Part shown: piece by piece, positions 1-12,654 of the stretch
Layout: each line of letters begins with the position of its first letter
Numbering within the stretch: position 1 is the first letter of the stretch
Origin: Ceratodon purpureus
Taxonomy: Eukaryota; Streptophyta; Bryopsida; Pseudoditrichales; Ditrichaceae
Direction of reading: 5' to 3'
DNA length: 64,000 nt
NCBI GenBank assembly: GCA_014871385.1
Contig: CM026426.1
Span: 80,457,566 to 80,521,565 of the forward strand
Position numbers and translations under genes: made by a program
The notes under the pieces: generated by a model
What the model was told of the DNA's origin: nothing
The model's input: only the letters and a program-made list of their open reading frames with translations
The model's database searches: none

Positions 1-247
1 CGTCTATCTCCTCAATGATGTCTAGACCTTGTCTTCTACAATTTCCGTTCATAGACAGTGGATATGGAAAACGATCCTTTCTAGCATCATTGTGAAGAAA
101 TCTGTGCGGTTCTAATCTCATCAATTCTCTAGATTTAGAATATTTCTTGTTCTTATAAATTACTCCGACGGGAACAACAGTATCCTCTGTATAGACTGGG
201 CTATTGTGTTTATTTGGCTACGTGTACTTTGTGGATGGGTTTTGCAG

Positions 248-380
248 AGAGCGTTCAGCTGCAAAAGCTGAACTGGCTGCTCGGCGAGACAAACAGCGCA
301 TTGCTCGCAGAAATATGCAGCTAGCGTTCGAAGAGGCAACTTTGCGAGAAATAACACTCCTACAGGAGCTAGAGAAGTGA
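248..380 (+). CDS. Possible last exon of an unrecognised gene
   Basis: An open stretch follows a good splice acceptor (TTTTGCAG ending at 247) and runs to a TGA at 378-380. It codes for about 43 residues rich in Ala, Arg, Glu and Leu, beginning RERSAAKAELAARRDK and ending LLQELEK, and is likely one long charged helix. The upstream exon was not identified; it may lie before the window. No family recognised. The composition and the acceptor are the only support, so this is tentative. Confidence 0.35.
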
Positions 381-837
381 CTGTTTCCTCCTTTTTAATG
401 CTATGTGCTCATAGTTGAGTTTTTGTGCTCGTTATTCGATTATCGTAGGTGGATTAGTTGACGGTTGTACCATGTGCCGAGGGCAGATTCATACGGTGAG
501 TGTTCAGATAGTTTAATTTTGGCATTTTCGCAATGCATAACACCTCGTAAACATTTATGGGGTTCCATAACATTTTCGCATCTGGGGGTTCGATTTTTAT
601 GAGTCGTACAATTGCTAAACATATAATTTCCTCTGTTTGTGAACCGTTCTGGATCAAATTTCTCAGATTCTAGGCGTACTCCAAAAGTTTTTATTAAATA
701 TATCCGAATTTGACTTCTAACTTTTGTATTGCTGTAGGAAATGCTATCAACTGCCGATCGACACGAGCAGGAATTCGGAGTTTCTGTGATTTCATTCATT
801 CCATGTGTGAATAACATCTGATTCTTTTCTTCCAACA

Positions 838-1149
838 GTGAGGTTGTTAGTTGTGCTTCTATTTAGAGCGATGATGATGTGGCCACGCCTTAGCCAGTTG
901 CATACTGTCTGCACGTGTTCGCCAACTCATATAATACACGTCATGTTCTCCGGGGAAACGCGCCAGAGAGGTTTCATGGCGCCTTGTGTGATGGTGGATG
1001 CCATGGCAGCTGAATTGCAAGTACTGGAAGCCTCGAATGAGGAGAGCTTCCTTCATTGCCGCATTATTCGACAGGTAGAAGAGCTTGGCCAGAATCGCGC
1101 GGAGGGTTATGATGCGCTCAGGCAAGACCAACACACAGGACTCGACAAA
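838..1149 (+). CDS. Possible internal exon, unrecognised
   Basis: Open frame preceded by an acceptor-like CTTCCAACAG and ending in a donor, AAA|GTAAGA at 1149/1150. The second half is the most protein-like part (MAAELQVLEASNEESF, then RQVEELGQNRAEGYDALRQD) and looks helical. It may belong with the exon ending at 380, but the order and phase were not established. No domain recognised. Confidence 0.25.
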
Positions 1150-2019
1150 GTAAGACTCGGTTCTTTAATGATCAATACTCTCGGAAGCTCTGATAGCATT
1201 GTGTGAGACGAATGCGTTTAGAATTGCGAATAGTGACTCATGAACATCGGCTGGTTTTTAGATGTGTCATCGGAAATTAGAATAAGAAGTGCTCCTCAAG
1301 GTTGGAATGTGCTCCCGCTAATGATGCGCTTTTGTGTCCAACAGTACCTGGGAGTATGTCGCAAAGCGAAGGAGTATGTGATTCGGGAAGCGTTGTATCC
1401 GAAGGCGATTGTGTAAGCAAGCATGAAGAGAGCCAATCTTGGAACAGAGGAGGTGATGTAGGTCATGAAGATCGGCACCTGCTTTTTTGACGGAGGAAGT
1501 CTAGGTGGGGAACACTTTGGCAGTCGCCCTCTTTTACGAACTTGATAAATGAAAAGAAGAGAACTTCAGAAATTCTCATTGCATGTCTCTTCTTAAATTG
1601 TCAGTGATATTTTTGGTGCGGATTGATCAGGACTAGTCTTGAGGAGAGTCTGCCGAGTCTTTGAGGGATTACGAGTGCTTCAGTGTGTTATCTTGTTATG
1701 AACACGCGGCCTTCATGGTGCTAAGTTTTGAACTGTTCAAGTTCTGGCCATACGATTTACCGAAGGTCTCAGCACTCACCTCTTGTCCCTGCATTTGCTA
1801 CTTCAAGCATTGTTAGACCTCTTGGAAATGTGTGCTCCCTGCACACGAGTTTTACCATAGATTTGAGCACGGCAAAATGTAAGTGCTTGAATAGAAGCGT
1901 ACGTGGTTAATAGATTTCAAGGAATACGGTATCTTGCTGAAAGAGTGAACTTGGACGGGCTGAATCAACTGTGACTTGAGAAACGACTCCATCGAACCTG
2001 GAACTCGTTCAGAAGATGG

Positions 2020-2095
2020 GAATCCGCACCCAAAATTGAAATCCGCATCCACAATTGAAATCCGCATCCACAATTGAAATCCGCACCCGAAATTC
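2020..2095. repeat. 19-bp tandem repeat, 4 copies
   Basis: Four head-to-tail copies of a 19-bp unit, consensus AAATCCGCAYCCACAATTG, starting at 2020, 2039, 2058 and 2077. The two middle copies are identical; the outer ones differ at a few bases. Confidence 0.9.
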
Positions 2096-2474
2096 CCGCT
2101 GTCAAGAATATAAACTCTATCAGTACAATTCATGGACTTCATAGATTATGGTCCAAACCGTTTTGGAGTGTATACCATTATATTAGTTGTACACGACGGT
2201 GTCAAAAATGTTCTGCATCCTTCTTTAACGAAATTGGGGAAACTCACTGGTACCAAGCTGAAGAAATGATGTGCATAGCTAACAAAAAGGACCAGAAATC
2301 CTTAGAATGAACCACGTAATTTAGTGTGCTATTTTACTCCTCAATCCAGTGCTAAATTTCATTGACTCATCAATATCATGGGATTTTATAATTACAAGCG
2401 CGAGCTTCATAGTACGACCACAGCTTGCTTTCATCGCGTGCAAACACTGGTCGCAATATTACAGCATTCACCCT

Positions 2475-2719
2475 GGACATTGTCTGACGGACGGGCAGTA
2501 GAATCGGAAGTGAAGGGGACAGTGGACATGCTCAGGGAGAGGGGCAGTAGAAAGTGGAGTGAAAGGGACAGTGGACATGCTCAGGGGGAGGGGCAGTAGA
2601 AAGCGGAGTGAAAGGGACACTGGACATGCTCAGGGGGAGGGGCAGTAGAAAGCGGAGTGAAAGGGACACTAGACATGCTCAGGGGGAGGGGCAGTAGAAA
2701 GCGGAGTGAAAGGGGAAGT
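2475..2719. repeat. 49-bp minisatellite, 5 copies
   Basis: Copies start at 2475, 2524, 2573, 2622 and 2671, an exact 49-bp period. The core reads GGACATGCTCAGGGGGAGG followed by GGCAGTAGAAAGCGGAGTG. The first copy is the most diverged; the last three are nearly identical. This suggests recent expansion from the 3' side. Confidence 0.92.
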
Positions 2720-3235
2720 GACACGAGTCTGGGGAAGTGGAAAGTATAGTATAATTACATTACTTCACTGACTCTTACAATACTGTAGCGATTTGGTTTC
2801 GGACATCAACCCGGCTTCAGCTGACACTACGGACTCAACAAACAAAAAAACGTAAAGGATGCCATGAACTGGCTCCGGTCCTGGGAAAAAAACTATACCT
2901 TGCATGTGTATTCAAAGTCTGATCATTCTACATTCCTGCATTCCTCAATCTATATTCACTGAATTCACACCTTCAGGAACATAATCAGCTCAGCGTTTGC
3001 AAGTCAACGGTTGTCCACCCCCACAAATTTAAGGATAGGGGCCTAATTGTTTTCCAAAAAAACACGTTGTCTGTACAGATATCAGCTGTACATGAACTCT
3101 CTCCCTCTCTTGACTTGGGACAACGAATTCGTGCGTAAGTTAGCCTGACTATCTGCCCGTCAGCTGGAAAAACAAGTACAATCTGAAGAACGATGAGCAC
3201 ACAAACGTAAGTTCCGTCCTATGTCTACGAACTCC

Positions 3236-4755
3236 TTAGTGCAGGCTCGCAAGGAAACCACCGAGGGCTTGAAGTTGAGCTAGGGATGTCTCGAGCACTT
3301 CCACCGTCTCCGTCATCATCTCCTCGGCGGCAGCAAGTTCTCCTGATGTTGTCGACACTCGTTCCTTCTGACGCTCCAACTTCGATTCCCAGGACTGGAG
3401 CTCTGTGGACGCCTCGCGAACGCTGTCCATCATCGAGTTGACAAGCTGTTCACACATCCTCGCACCTCCTTTCTGCCCTGCTCCAGCACTCTTGCTGATC
3501 GGATCAACTAGGTCAAGCTTGTTCGCGTTCATAACTTCGCGTGCACGTCGGAATTGTGCTGCGTACCTGTCATGACTACATTTCTTCTCCGTCACTTTTC
3601 GTTCCAATACACTTAGCCGCTGTCGTTGTTTAGTCAGACACTTTCGGAGCCTGTCGACCGATTTCAAGAGATTGCACTTGACCATGGTCAGACGCTCCCG
3701 TTCGTTCTCGATGGTGTTGTTGAAGGTCGGCCGGAGCAGCGCCAATGCGGACATCTGAGCCGCGTCCAGAGTCCCTGAGTGGGGGACATGTTGGTCGTCG
3801 ACGTTTTGTCCCGCAGGGCGAGGTACTCCCGGTGCCTTGTTCTTCTCAGTGCTTTCCGACTTTATGGTTTCCGCGCCTACGAGGGCAAGTTCCATCTCGG
3901 GTGCATCGTCGTCGGCGAGGTTCTCAAAGTCCTGTGACTCCGTCTTCTCCGAGCGAGACAACTCCCTCCCTGTGGAACTCCCTCCCTCTGCGTTCAGGTG
4001 GCGTGCGAGGGCTGTCCCTAGAGGAGACTTCATCTGCATGAAGAAAAGAAACACTCAGTGGTTGCAATCGTTCCTTCGGATTCCATTCTGAAAAATTCGG
4101 GACTGTGATACTGACACTGGTTTTGTAGAACAAACAATTAAGAGGTGAAAGACAAGTAACGAAAAATAACAGGGGAGCCAGACACGTCTTCCATAGCTCA
4201 TCGGCCATTGCCGCCATAGCCAATGAGCCATGGCCAACAGAGGAATTCAATGCCAGCATGGAATAGCCACTTAGTGAAATTTACATATTTAGAAATTGGG
4301 AGTGAAGACGAACATACCGGCAGGTGCGCACGGGGCATGACTACAGACAATGCGCAGAGGGGATCGGAGAGAGCTTTGTACTCGGGAAGGATTCTCGGGA
4401 TGGTGGATTTGGACTGGTGTGGGTGTGTTTCGCGGAAAGCGAAGTCCGCCCAATTCACCTCCACACCCAATGCCTCGACCACCAAACCTCGGGCGTAGTG
4501 GAAGTGCAGCAATCCGGACATAGGCCATGGTAGTTGGAGTACTCGCGAGAACAGCTGACGGACATACACCTCGTACGCTGGGAGCCCCTGGTCGTAGAAT
4601 ATATATCCACGCGCAGTTTTCGGGCCAAAGAAATCCGCCAGAGCGCTGTGGCTGGGCATGTATTCGGTGGGAGTTACTGAAGGAATGGCGCCCCGGTTAT
4701 GTAGTCGCATGAACAGGACATACCACGACACGGTAGATTCTTCGACGACTGCCAT
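3236..4755 (-). CDS. Intact two-exon gene of an unrecognised family (gene A)
   Basis: Exon 1 is 4755-4318 (ATG at 4755; MAVVEESTVSWYVLF). Its donor CCG|GTATGT joins in phase 0 to exon 2, 4033-3236, after the acceptor TCATGCAG. The product is about 411 residues. The N-terminal half has a conserved-looking segment, YVRQLFSRVL then FHYARGLVVEALGVEVNWADF. The C-terminal half is long, charged and coiled-coil-like (ERERLTMVKCNLLKSVDRLRK onward). I do not recognise the family. A paralogue of the same layout lies at 27005-39472, where it is split by a transposon. Two copies with shared architecture, and no frame damage in this one, argue for a real protein. It could still be an undescribed transposon gene. 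Confidence 0.68.
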
Positions 4756-5109
4756 TCTGCAGGGTACAACGGAGGAATAGAGGTGTGAGTACTTCATAGA
4801 GAGAGAGAAGGGTTGAGGAGACGCACAGCTAGGTCGGAGGGAGGGGCAGGAGAAGCAGCTCCCTCCCGATGGAGCAAGAGCGCTTGAACTTGAATCTCAT
4901 ACACATGTGGAGCACAAGTGCAGTAAGAGCCTGCAGTTTAAAAAAATTGGACTGGCGAAACGACAGATTACAAACAGCAAAGGGTGTGCGAAGCGAACAG
5001 AACTGCCGTCAGTTGTACACGAGCAGCTTAAACGCAAATGGAAAGAGTCAGAGATCCGAAATTCTGTACGAAACCCGTAATGAAGAACCTCGAAAGTGTT
5101 TGGAGATGA

Positions 5110-5320
5110 ATGGCAAGAGGAAGACGAGAAAACAAACTGCGCGACCAGAATGGGCGACAAGAGGAGACGGACAATACAGATTGAGAACTCGGGATCGGCG
5201 ACAAGGGGGACAGGACAATACAAAGTGCGCGACTAGGGTGGGCGAGAAAAGGAGACGGAGAATACAGACGGAGCTCTCGGGACCGGCGACAAGAGGAGAA
5301 GGAGAACACACACTCAGCTA
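5110..5320. repeat. 44-bp tandem repeat, about 4.7 copies
   Basis: Unit starts at 5154, 5198, 5242 and 5286 are exactly 44 bp apart, with a more diverged copy before them. The unit begins GCGACAAGAGGAGACGGACA. The period is not a multiple of three, so the long open frame 4869-5360 over this array is probably a by-product of stop-poor purine-rich repeats, although a real reading frame cannot be excluded. Confidence 0.85.
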
Positions 5321-5360
5321 TCACATGTCAACATGTCATGGTACGGTAACTAGAAAGTGA

Positions 5361-8150
5361 ATTAGTCATAATATTAGTGCAAACTAACCTTTACTAAACT
5401 ATGGATTAGTGAGTTACTAACTAACTACTGTACATACGTAGTGACTACATGTCAGAAGCAGAACTAACTACTATACATACGTAGTGAGTACTGAATTCTG
5501 GTATCCATTTGAGATCAGAGATATTTATCTAGACGTTCTTCCAATCTCTGAGTGAAGTGACAACCCACTAATATGCCGTCCTTCTTCAAGGATGCTATAA
5601 ATCAGATGCGACAATTGGCAATTCACGACACCTACAGAACATCCCTTTAGAAAATTGCTTAAACAGATACTATCCGCAGCGAAGCAATATACTTCAAGTG
5701 CAAGTGATTGAGCATAGAGACCAGTAGCATTCACGACGTTATTTGCGCACAAAATAGCACCAACTCCCTTGCCTGCAATGAGGAGATATATAGTACAAAG
5801 TTTCAAAACCATGAAGCAAAGAACCAGATATGCCCATACTTACATGCAGCAATAGTCAATTACGATTCAAGATCTACTCTAGTTCTGCTTAGTGTTGGAA
5901 AGAAACTCTCACACCGCTCAAGATGGAATATGAATGCGCTAATTGTTCAATTGAGTGGTGAGCTTCTAACCAGACGAAGGCATACAGCTTGAATTCGGTC
6001 AATACTACAGGTTGGAGGCTCAACTTGGTCTCCACACGAGCAGTCAAGATTTCAACCCGACAGGACTAAAATATAATCTATACCACACACAAAAAGAAGA
6101 AGTCGCATTTAAAAAGAATAAAGCATTCCTGATAAGTGAGATTGGTGCCAATACTTGTACAGTGGCGGAAGATGGTGTGAGTGTCCGGAAACGGTGAAGT
6201 AGGCAACCACAATGAATTCGAAGGTCGTGATTTGGGGACACCGTGATGAAGGCCATCAGAATGAATTCCGAACACTGCTAGTATGTGGCACTCTGTTTGC
6301 TTGACAGCATGGATACTTCGCTAGCCTCCCTTCCATGCATAGTTCTGCTTGCAACGACAAGACCAGAAACAGCGACAACACAGAGCTTAGTGTTGCTGAA
6401 ACTCCCGGACTCGTCGTGAAATACAGATCAACATTCTGCACGATCTAAAAGTAGTGCATTGAAATCAAACCGTGATTTTAGGTCAAAATCCAGCAGAACA
6501 CGAATTCAAACCCTAATTTTAAATCAAGTACTCGAAAGAAGTCACATTCATTAGAGTATGAGGAAGGCAGCAGAACTGAAATTAGCGGGTACAAATTCCA
6601 GCCCAGCCCAACATAATCCCACCCTAAACTCCACCCCCCCCCCTCTCGAGGTTCGAACAGCCCTTCTCATATTGGATTCACTTCCATTCTACTGTTAAGC
6701 ATTGTCGAACACCTTGCAGTTACCTAGGACTTTGGTGAAACTCAACTCTTCCACTTTTCACTTCACACTGAGCTGCAGTTTCCCTTCTCCACTTCCTGAC
6801 CATTGCCTATGGATTGTACTTCCGCTTTCTCTCTACGGACTCACTTATCCAGGGACGAGGTTACTTCCCGAACACTTTGCCACTGTGGTTCATTTTTCCA
6901 CTGCACTGATGCGGTTTGTGTCTATGCAAGTGTACTGGAAAGGAGGGTCGATGTCCATCAGGGATATGCAAGCTAAGAAAAGTAAACGCCCACTCTCATA
7001 CAGTCATCTGCCCGGATCAAGCGTGCCCCAAGTGAAGTCCTGTATTTTACAAGTGCAAAGCAAAGCAAAGCGATTTGAAGATGCGACAGCAAAGAGGAGT
7101 AGGCACTTTCCTTGACCCGCACACTTGTGCAAGTGTCCGTCAACGCACACAGTAATGTGCAACTGAACGAAGCACTGCTAAAGTGTACTAAACTGAAAGC
7201 GCAGAAACCCTAAACCATGACAATGCTTACCTCAAGTGATTCCGTGATGCTTTCGGTTCCCACCCCCCTTGAAAGCACTTGCACCATGGCCGGTACGTCG
7301 TTACAGTGTCTACAGGCGATTTGAACGTGTACTACACCACTCCGGATGCGAAAACAAAGTGCCGCATCATGAGGTCCACAGTGTGCCCACTTCCCGAGCA
7401 CCTTCGTGTTGTAGGGGCACGGCATTCCTGTCTCCAGGAACATGGTATTCAACTTATTTGATGAATCAAAGACAAAAGCGAAGTAGCGAGTGACGATACG
7501 CAGGCCCCAAAGAAAGGCAGAGAACTCCATCATAAAACTCACCCTCGAGTAGTGTTGCGAAGCCCTGTTTGCGGGTCTCCACGATCCGAGAACTGTTCTC
7601 TTCTCACTGAACATCAAAAGCAAATAAAAAATTTAACGTACAGCTCTTATCATTTCGAAATTATGCATTCACCTGAACAACATCCATCACCAAAACTAAA
7701 ACATTTCCATCCAAGCCTCTGTAGATATCATACAACCATTCTGAAGACTAGAAACAGACATATGTGGAGATCCGACATCGTTAATTATAATTATGGAGCA
7801 CGGGAGTCCAAAGCAGAGCAAACCTATAAGAAGTTTCATTCGTGACTGTCACTCGATTCTCACAATTGAGACAATTGCACCTACAACCCGACAGCCATAG
7901 CCTTTAGAAGGCTCCAACTGGATTTTTCCAGAGCGTGCGAGAATAGTATCTTCTCTTCTCTTTCTTCGTCCTCGTCCCCCTCCATATCCACCACCTCCAT
8001 GCCCGACACCACCATGTCCAACCCCACGTCCACCTCCACCGCCTGCATGACCTGCAAATACTTCTTCAAAAGTATGAAGTAACTAAACAATCTACTTATG
8101 ACTTTTGATGATGTCTACCCAGACAACAATCTTCTCTCTAAGCAAGAAAA
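5361..8150. other. No gene identified; scattered exon-like pieces
   Basis: No complete coding frame was found. Two near-identical direct copies of ACTAACTACTRTACATACGT lie at about 5417 and 5462. Exon-like minus-strand pieces include 5795-5650 (protein-like, ending KGCSV before a GTGTCG donor), 7740-7673 (WLYDIYRGLDGNVLVLVMD) and a Gly/Arg-rich stretch at about 8050-7870. None could be assigned to a family. They may be more captured fragments like those at 8.2-14.2 kb. Confidence 0.4.
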
Positions 8151-8212
8151 CCACATCACATACCCATACATGCAATATTGTTTGCCAAAGGATTCAAAGA
8201 AACGTGACTCAC

Positions 8213-9540
8213 CAAGTCCAGATCCTCTTTGTTACCTATCTCAATATTTGCAATTTGCCCCTCATATCGCCGTCTCAGGTAAGAATCAACTTCTAACTCC
8301 GTGTTTTCCTGCAAGTGTAAACCATTATGAGTATCACACAAATAAGTCCGGATGAACTGAATTAAAGAGGGTATTGAGATATTTCTTGGCTTTCAACACT
8401 TCCTACTGTAACTTTCAATAGTTTGAACTGAATCCCAAGAACGAGTACGCTATTTTCACACATCAACTATATGTAGAACTCGAAAGACACCTAGGTGTCT
8501 CTTCGGGCATTCTGCATAAAATTTGCGAAACAAGGTAGACCGCCTAGCACTAAAAAATACCTTCGTTCCCAGGTAGAAGTAAGGGGCAAACTTGACTTGT
8601 GCCTTGAAGGTAGATCCATCCTGAATACATATACAACTTCATGAGCACCACAGTATGTTCGCTGGAATGATGGCCAGTCTAAACATTCTATCACACTCCC
8701 GTTCCGATGACAACATCCCACAAGTGGACGAGGAATGACTAGACGATGACATACAGCTAGAATCCTGGGAGAAAAAAAAGCACTTGCACTTCAAGGCATT
8801 GCGCACTAAAACGAGAGCTCTTTAGCATAAGAAGTGCAGCATACCTGGCACATGAAGTAGAGATTGACACAGCTATATGTGGTATTATCATTATTGGGAT
8901 CATCCATCGCCGACTGCGCCAAATTCAAGAACAAAAAAGCAATACATCAAGACTCACAAATCCTCACCCGCAAACTCCACACGTTTCATGACAGGGCAAG
9001 GCTAAACAAAATGTAAACTAGAGAAAAAATACACATTGTGCAAATCACTTAATCAAAAGAACCAAAATGTTCCAATCTGCCCAGAGACATAGAGCCAGAG
9101 TGCAGAACCCATGGTTACCGGAAAAAAGAGGACAAACTGTGAAACAACACAGTCTATCTAACCATCTTAGAATGATTGACGGCCAACTAGAAATTGAGGA
9201 TCCCATTCTAGCCTGCAGATGGAAATGTGCAGCAAGAGGCACCGATTAACAGATTGAATTAAGGAGAATAACATACCGAGACCATATTGAGAAGCCATCC
9301 GAGACGAGGCTCGCCTTCGGTGAAAATCTGATACCCGAAGCTTGCCTCCAGCGCGTCCTCGGAGGTCCAGCATACCTTAGACCTGCCGACCCTCCGGACG
9401 CTATCACCCCCGTCCTTGTGACTCTCCACATGTCCTCCTTCCTTCCCAAACTTGCCCCTCCCTCTCCCTCTCCCGCCCCCAAACCTGCCCTGGCCGCCGT
9501 CCCCTTTGCCCCCAATGGGCCCTTGCCCTCGCCCTCTCAT
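8213..9540 (-). pseudogene. DNA polymerase epsilon catalytic subunit, N-terminal fragment (exons 1-4)
   Basis: Four exons join in phase 0: 9540-9277, 8913-8845, 8620-8561 and 8308-8213, each with GT-AG borders. The product starts with an RGG-rich tail (MRGRGQGPIGGKGDGG) and then matches the start of plant POL2/POLE1 by recognisable blocks: FTEGEPRLGWLLNMV, YSCVNLYFMC, KFAPYFYLGTK, and SYLRRRYEGQIANIEI then NKEDLDL. That is about 163 residues of a protein normally over 2,000 long. The next expected exon was not found downstream, and neither the exonuclease nor the polymerase motifs are present. The protein would copy the leading strand in an intact gene; here only the 5' end remains. It sits on the same strand as SPT5-like and TRIM37-like fragments, which suggests transposon capture. 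A truncated local gene is the alternative. Confidence 0.75.
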
Positions 9541-10439
9541 GGCTCCCCTGCCTGGCTCCTTATGTGATCACAACCCTACTGCACGAGCTCGCTCCAACTC
9601 TCCACCTGTTCGCTACACTTATTCCACCCGCTCGGGTATAATCCTAGCATTAGAATGCCCTCTTCTCTATCCACTATCCACCCTTCCTCGCCTTCCTAAT
9701 GCCGACATTGCTCCAGCTTACTCCTGACAATTGCCCATCCTCAAAGCTCCAGAGCCAAATTTCCCTGCCAACACATCCATCGTACTTCAATCCTTTCAAC
9801 TTGAGCTCATCTACTTAGACGATATTCTCTTCAATGCGCTCAATTCCCAAAATATCTCCCCATCAGTAGCATGTGGAAAAACTCATCCTCACCATTTGAT
9901 TCAAAACCTAATTTACATCATTTACTCATAATTCTACCCTCGTCCGCAAACCCACAGCTGCATTCACGTCCACTAAACCCCGGATCACAAACGCTAACCC
10001 ATCCTCAAAAAGCTCCTAAACCTAAACGAACCCAAAACGAGAAACTCAGCCGGTTCTGTAGTCCACCATAGCACACCCAACATGGCATCACATGAAGTAA
10101 ACTTTCCCACTCAAGAGCTAGATGCTCTCTCAACCTTCAACAGAAGAGAAACACTCCCACATCATACAAGACGGCATCAAACATACAAAACAGTCGCAAC
10201 AGCTCTCCATCTGAAACCCAACCTGCAAGAGAAGAAGATGAGAATGTACCTCGCAAATCCGCCCACATCCCACTTCGCTTGCTCTGTGACATCAACAGCG
10301 CGCAACAGCGACAATCGCCATGGAAATGAGCTTGTCTACTGCTGCACCCGGATTTCTGATCCACCTTCCGTCTTCGCGGTCTCGCTCTCCAACAAAGGGC
10401 AGGAAATGGAAGATCTAGTCTTCGTGTAGATGGCCCTCG

Positions 10440-10810
10440 AGCAAAAAAAAGAGCATATGCACATTAGGCCATAACTTTTTAAGTAAACCTCCTACGTGTA
10501 GAGGATGACACTACACTCAGATGTCAGGAGATTTCACCCAATGTTGACAATGGCTACGCAACAGAGTGCAACCTTGTCAGTGCTCGCAATATCTATTTAC
10601 AAAATCGGACAGTACTGCTATTTTTCCACCCACCCACATCAGATCAGATAATGTCAACAGCATACCCAAACCATACAGACACCGCTCATAGCCCGTGGGA
10701 AAAAATGGATTTGGACTCTTCTAGATTGTGGAAAGGACACTACTTTTGCATTTCTTCCAAGTCCCTCAGTTCAAATACATGAACACCATCCTTCACATGA
10801 ATAAATTGGA
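10440..10810. other. Non-coding stretch with a dispersed repeat
   Basis: No coding frame. It contains one copy (10571-10607) of a roughly 37-bp element, core CTTGTCAGTGCTCGCAATAT; a second copy is at 13551-13590. These two direct repeats flank the TRIM37-like fragment. Confidence 0.5.
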
Positions 10811-11091
10811 GAATGACATTGGTAGAAGCAAGAATTAGGGAGTACAAAAATAGGTCACGTTTTCCTTTGGACCGTCACGAAGTTTTCCTTGAATCTTCTC
10901 GACTTCCTGCAATTTATCGTAGAAAGAACGCTCTCATGCCTCCGCAACATCATATAAGATCAAAGCTACATTTAAATGAGATATATCAACTATCCCTTGC
11001 CTTCCAACGAAGGTGACTAATACTTATCACGCATGTTCTGTTGTACTCAAAAATAACATGGAGGTGTAAGGGCCAGAAGGAGAGCTCTCAC

Positions 11092-11733
11092 CAAAGAAAT
11101 TTCGGAAATAAATCGACAACTCACAAGCTGCGAGACAAGGAGGGGTGCACGGCAATGTGGGCACTCCGATTTCTGATCTGTGAGCCATCTCTGTTGGTCA
11201 TACCAAAAACGTTAGTACAAAAAAATTGGACCAAGTGTGTATGAGCGGTGTGAGTAAGACTTCCATGGTCGACTTTCTTTCAGTTGCAACAATCACCATA
11301 GCTAGCAAACATCCTGACTACATAAATTTTCAACCTTTACAATTTTAGCAACGCCTTTGCAATCAGATGGAATATGACACCACTGACCTTGATACATGGC
11401 TGACACACCAGCTTGGAACAACACGGACAAAGCTGGGCGTCAACAACCTGAAGTAACACAGCAAATTGTGAGAAATCATCAAGAAATGCACAATCACCTA
11501 ATTCACGATCATCCCTAATTTGTAATTTGGCAAACGATCCTACATTGTTCAATATAGTGATTTGAGAAAATGAATCAACCAACCTTCCCAAGACAAATGA
11601 AACACCGAAAAATCTCTGCCAATGTTGAAGAAGAATCATTCACGGTGTCCGCCTGAGCGGGTGTGGCCCCATGACATGCCACAAAATCCATCACTCTCTG
11701 GCTTGCTACTTCCTCTACCTCATCATCCGAAGC
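11092..11733 (-). pseudogene. TRIM37-like RING-finger gene fragment
   Basis: Three exons join in phase 0: 11733-11584, 11447-11388 and 11190-11092, all with GT-AG borders. Together they encode a RING finger laid out as in TRIM37: AEIFRCFICLGK, then DAQLCPCCSKLVCQPCIK, then RWLTDQKSECPHCRAPL. The eight zinc ligands are C, C, C, C (in place of His in the second half of the first site), C, C, C, C-type positions that read plausibly for a RING. TRIM37 proteins are E3 ubiquitin ligases with RING, B-box and MATH domains. No B-box or MATH domain was seen. An upstream exon-like stretch (11961-11740, ending DSEPV) and a downstream one (about 10900-10850) may belong to it. Best read as a gene fragment; an incomplete model of a real gene is possible. 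Confidence 0.65.
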
Positions 11734-12290
11734 CTACAACGAAACTGGTTCACTGTCATTCGAAAGGCCTGCTGGAACGTTTATGTAGTCGATGGTGTCT
11801 TCAGGCTCTCCTGCTTGAGGAAAGACAGACAGATGCTCGTTCTGTGGAAGAATCATGTGCTGTGACACCAATGGCTGGTGCACGGCTGTGGAACCAACTA
11901 AGAGAAGGCGCTGTGCCTGAGCCTGCAGGAACTTCACGAACATGAATTCTTTTACTTGCATTCAGATATCATCAAAGAGAGGAAATGGCAAACATGGCAG
12001 GTTAGGTCAAGATATGACTTTCACTCTCAAACAGGGTCCAAATCTCAACCCGGCGCACTTTTTCATAAATAATTCCTATATCTCTAATCCAGGATGGACA
12101 CGAACAGGCTGACCACTAATCAAGGTGGTCTCTAACGACATATAATTACCGTTAACGTTAAATCGCCAACGATCATTGAAAATAGAAGCCTAGGTTACTG
12201 CATCGACATAATCCTTGCCTTCTTCAAGTCAGTCTGCACTCACTCTGTAACTGCAAACAACAGTCCCCTAGAATAAGAAGAGACAAGCTC

Positions 12291-12654
12291 TTACAATGAA
12301 TTGTAACGGTAATGTGGGGGATGGTGATGGTGGCGTACCTGGGCAGGTTTAGGAATGTTGTTGTTTCCTCGAGTTTGGCGATGGCTGCTGCTGCTTTGGG
12401 TGACATGGGGCCGAGGACGGAGCCTGCCGCGGTGACCAAACAGGAAAGAACCGCAGTCTGTGCAGTCGTAGGCCAGATTGTGGGATGGTGAAACAGTGAT
12501 GACAGGGCCCGCCAACAAGCGCGTGCAGGTACTGTTGTTGCTGTTGCTGCTAGAGCTAGAGCTCCTGCTTCCTTGGCCGCTTCCTCGCAGCGTAGCAGCC
12601 GCAACCATTTGGGTAAAATGAGCAAAATTGCAAATGGCGCATAGCCAACCCAAA
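12291..12654 (-). CDS. Exon-like Ser/Asn/His-rich stretch, unrecognised
   Basis: Open frame with an ATG at 12609 (MVAAATLRGSGQGSRS), low-complexity Ser/Asn stretches and a CTDCGSFLFGHRGR segment. It ends near a donor-like CAG|GTACGC at about 12340. It could be a first exon on the minus strand, perhaps of the RING fragment downstream, but no link was shown. Low complexity makes chance openness likely. Confidence 0.25.

Noticed and set aside
4869-5360. 163-codon plus-strand ORF
   Set aside because: Lies over a 44-bp tandem array with a frame-changing period and shows no domain; chance openness is likely.
9452-9727. Pro-rich plus-strand ORF opposite the polymerase epsilon exon
   Set aside because: It is the shadow of the Gly/Arg-rich exon 1 on the minus strand.
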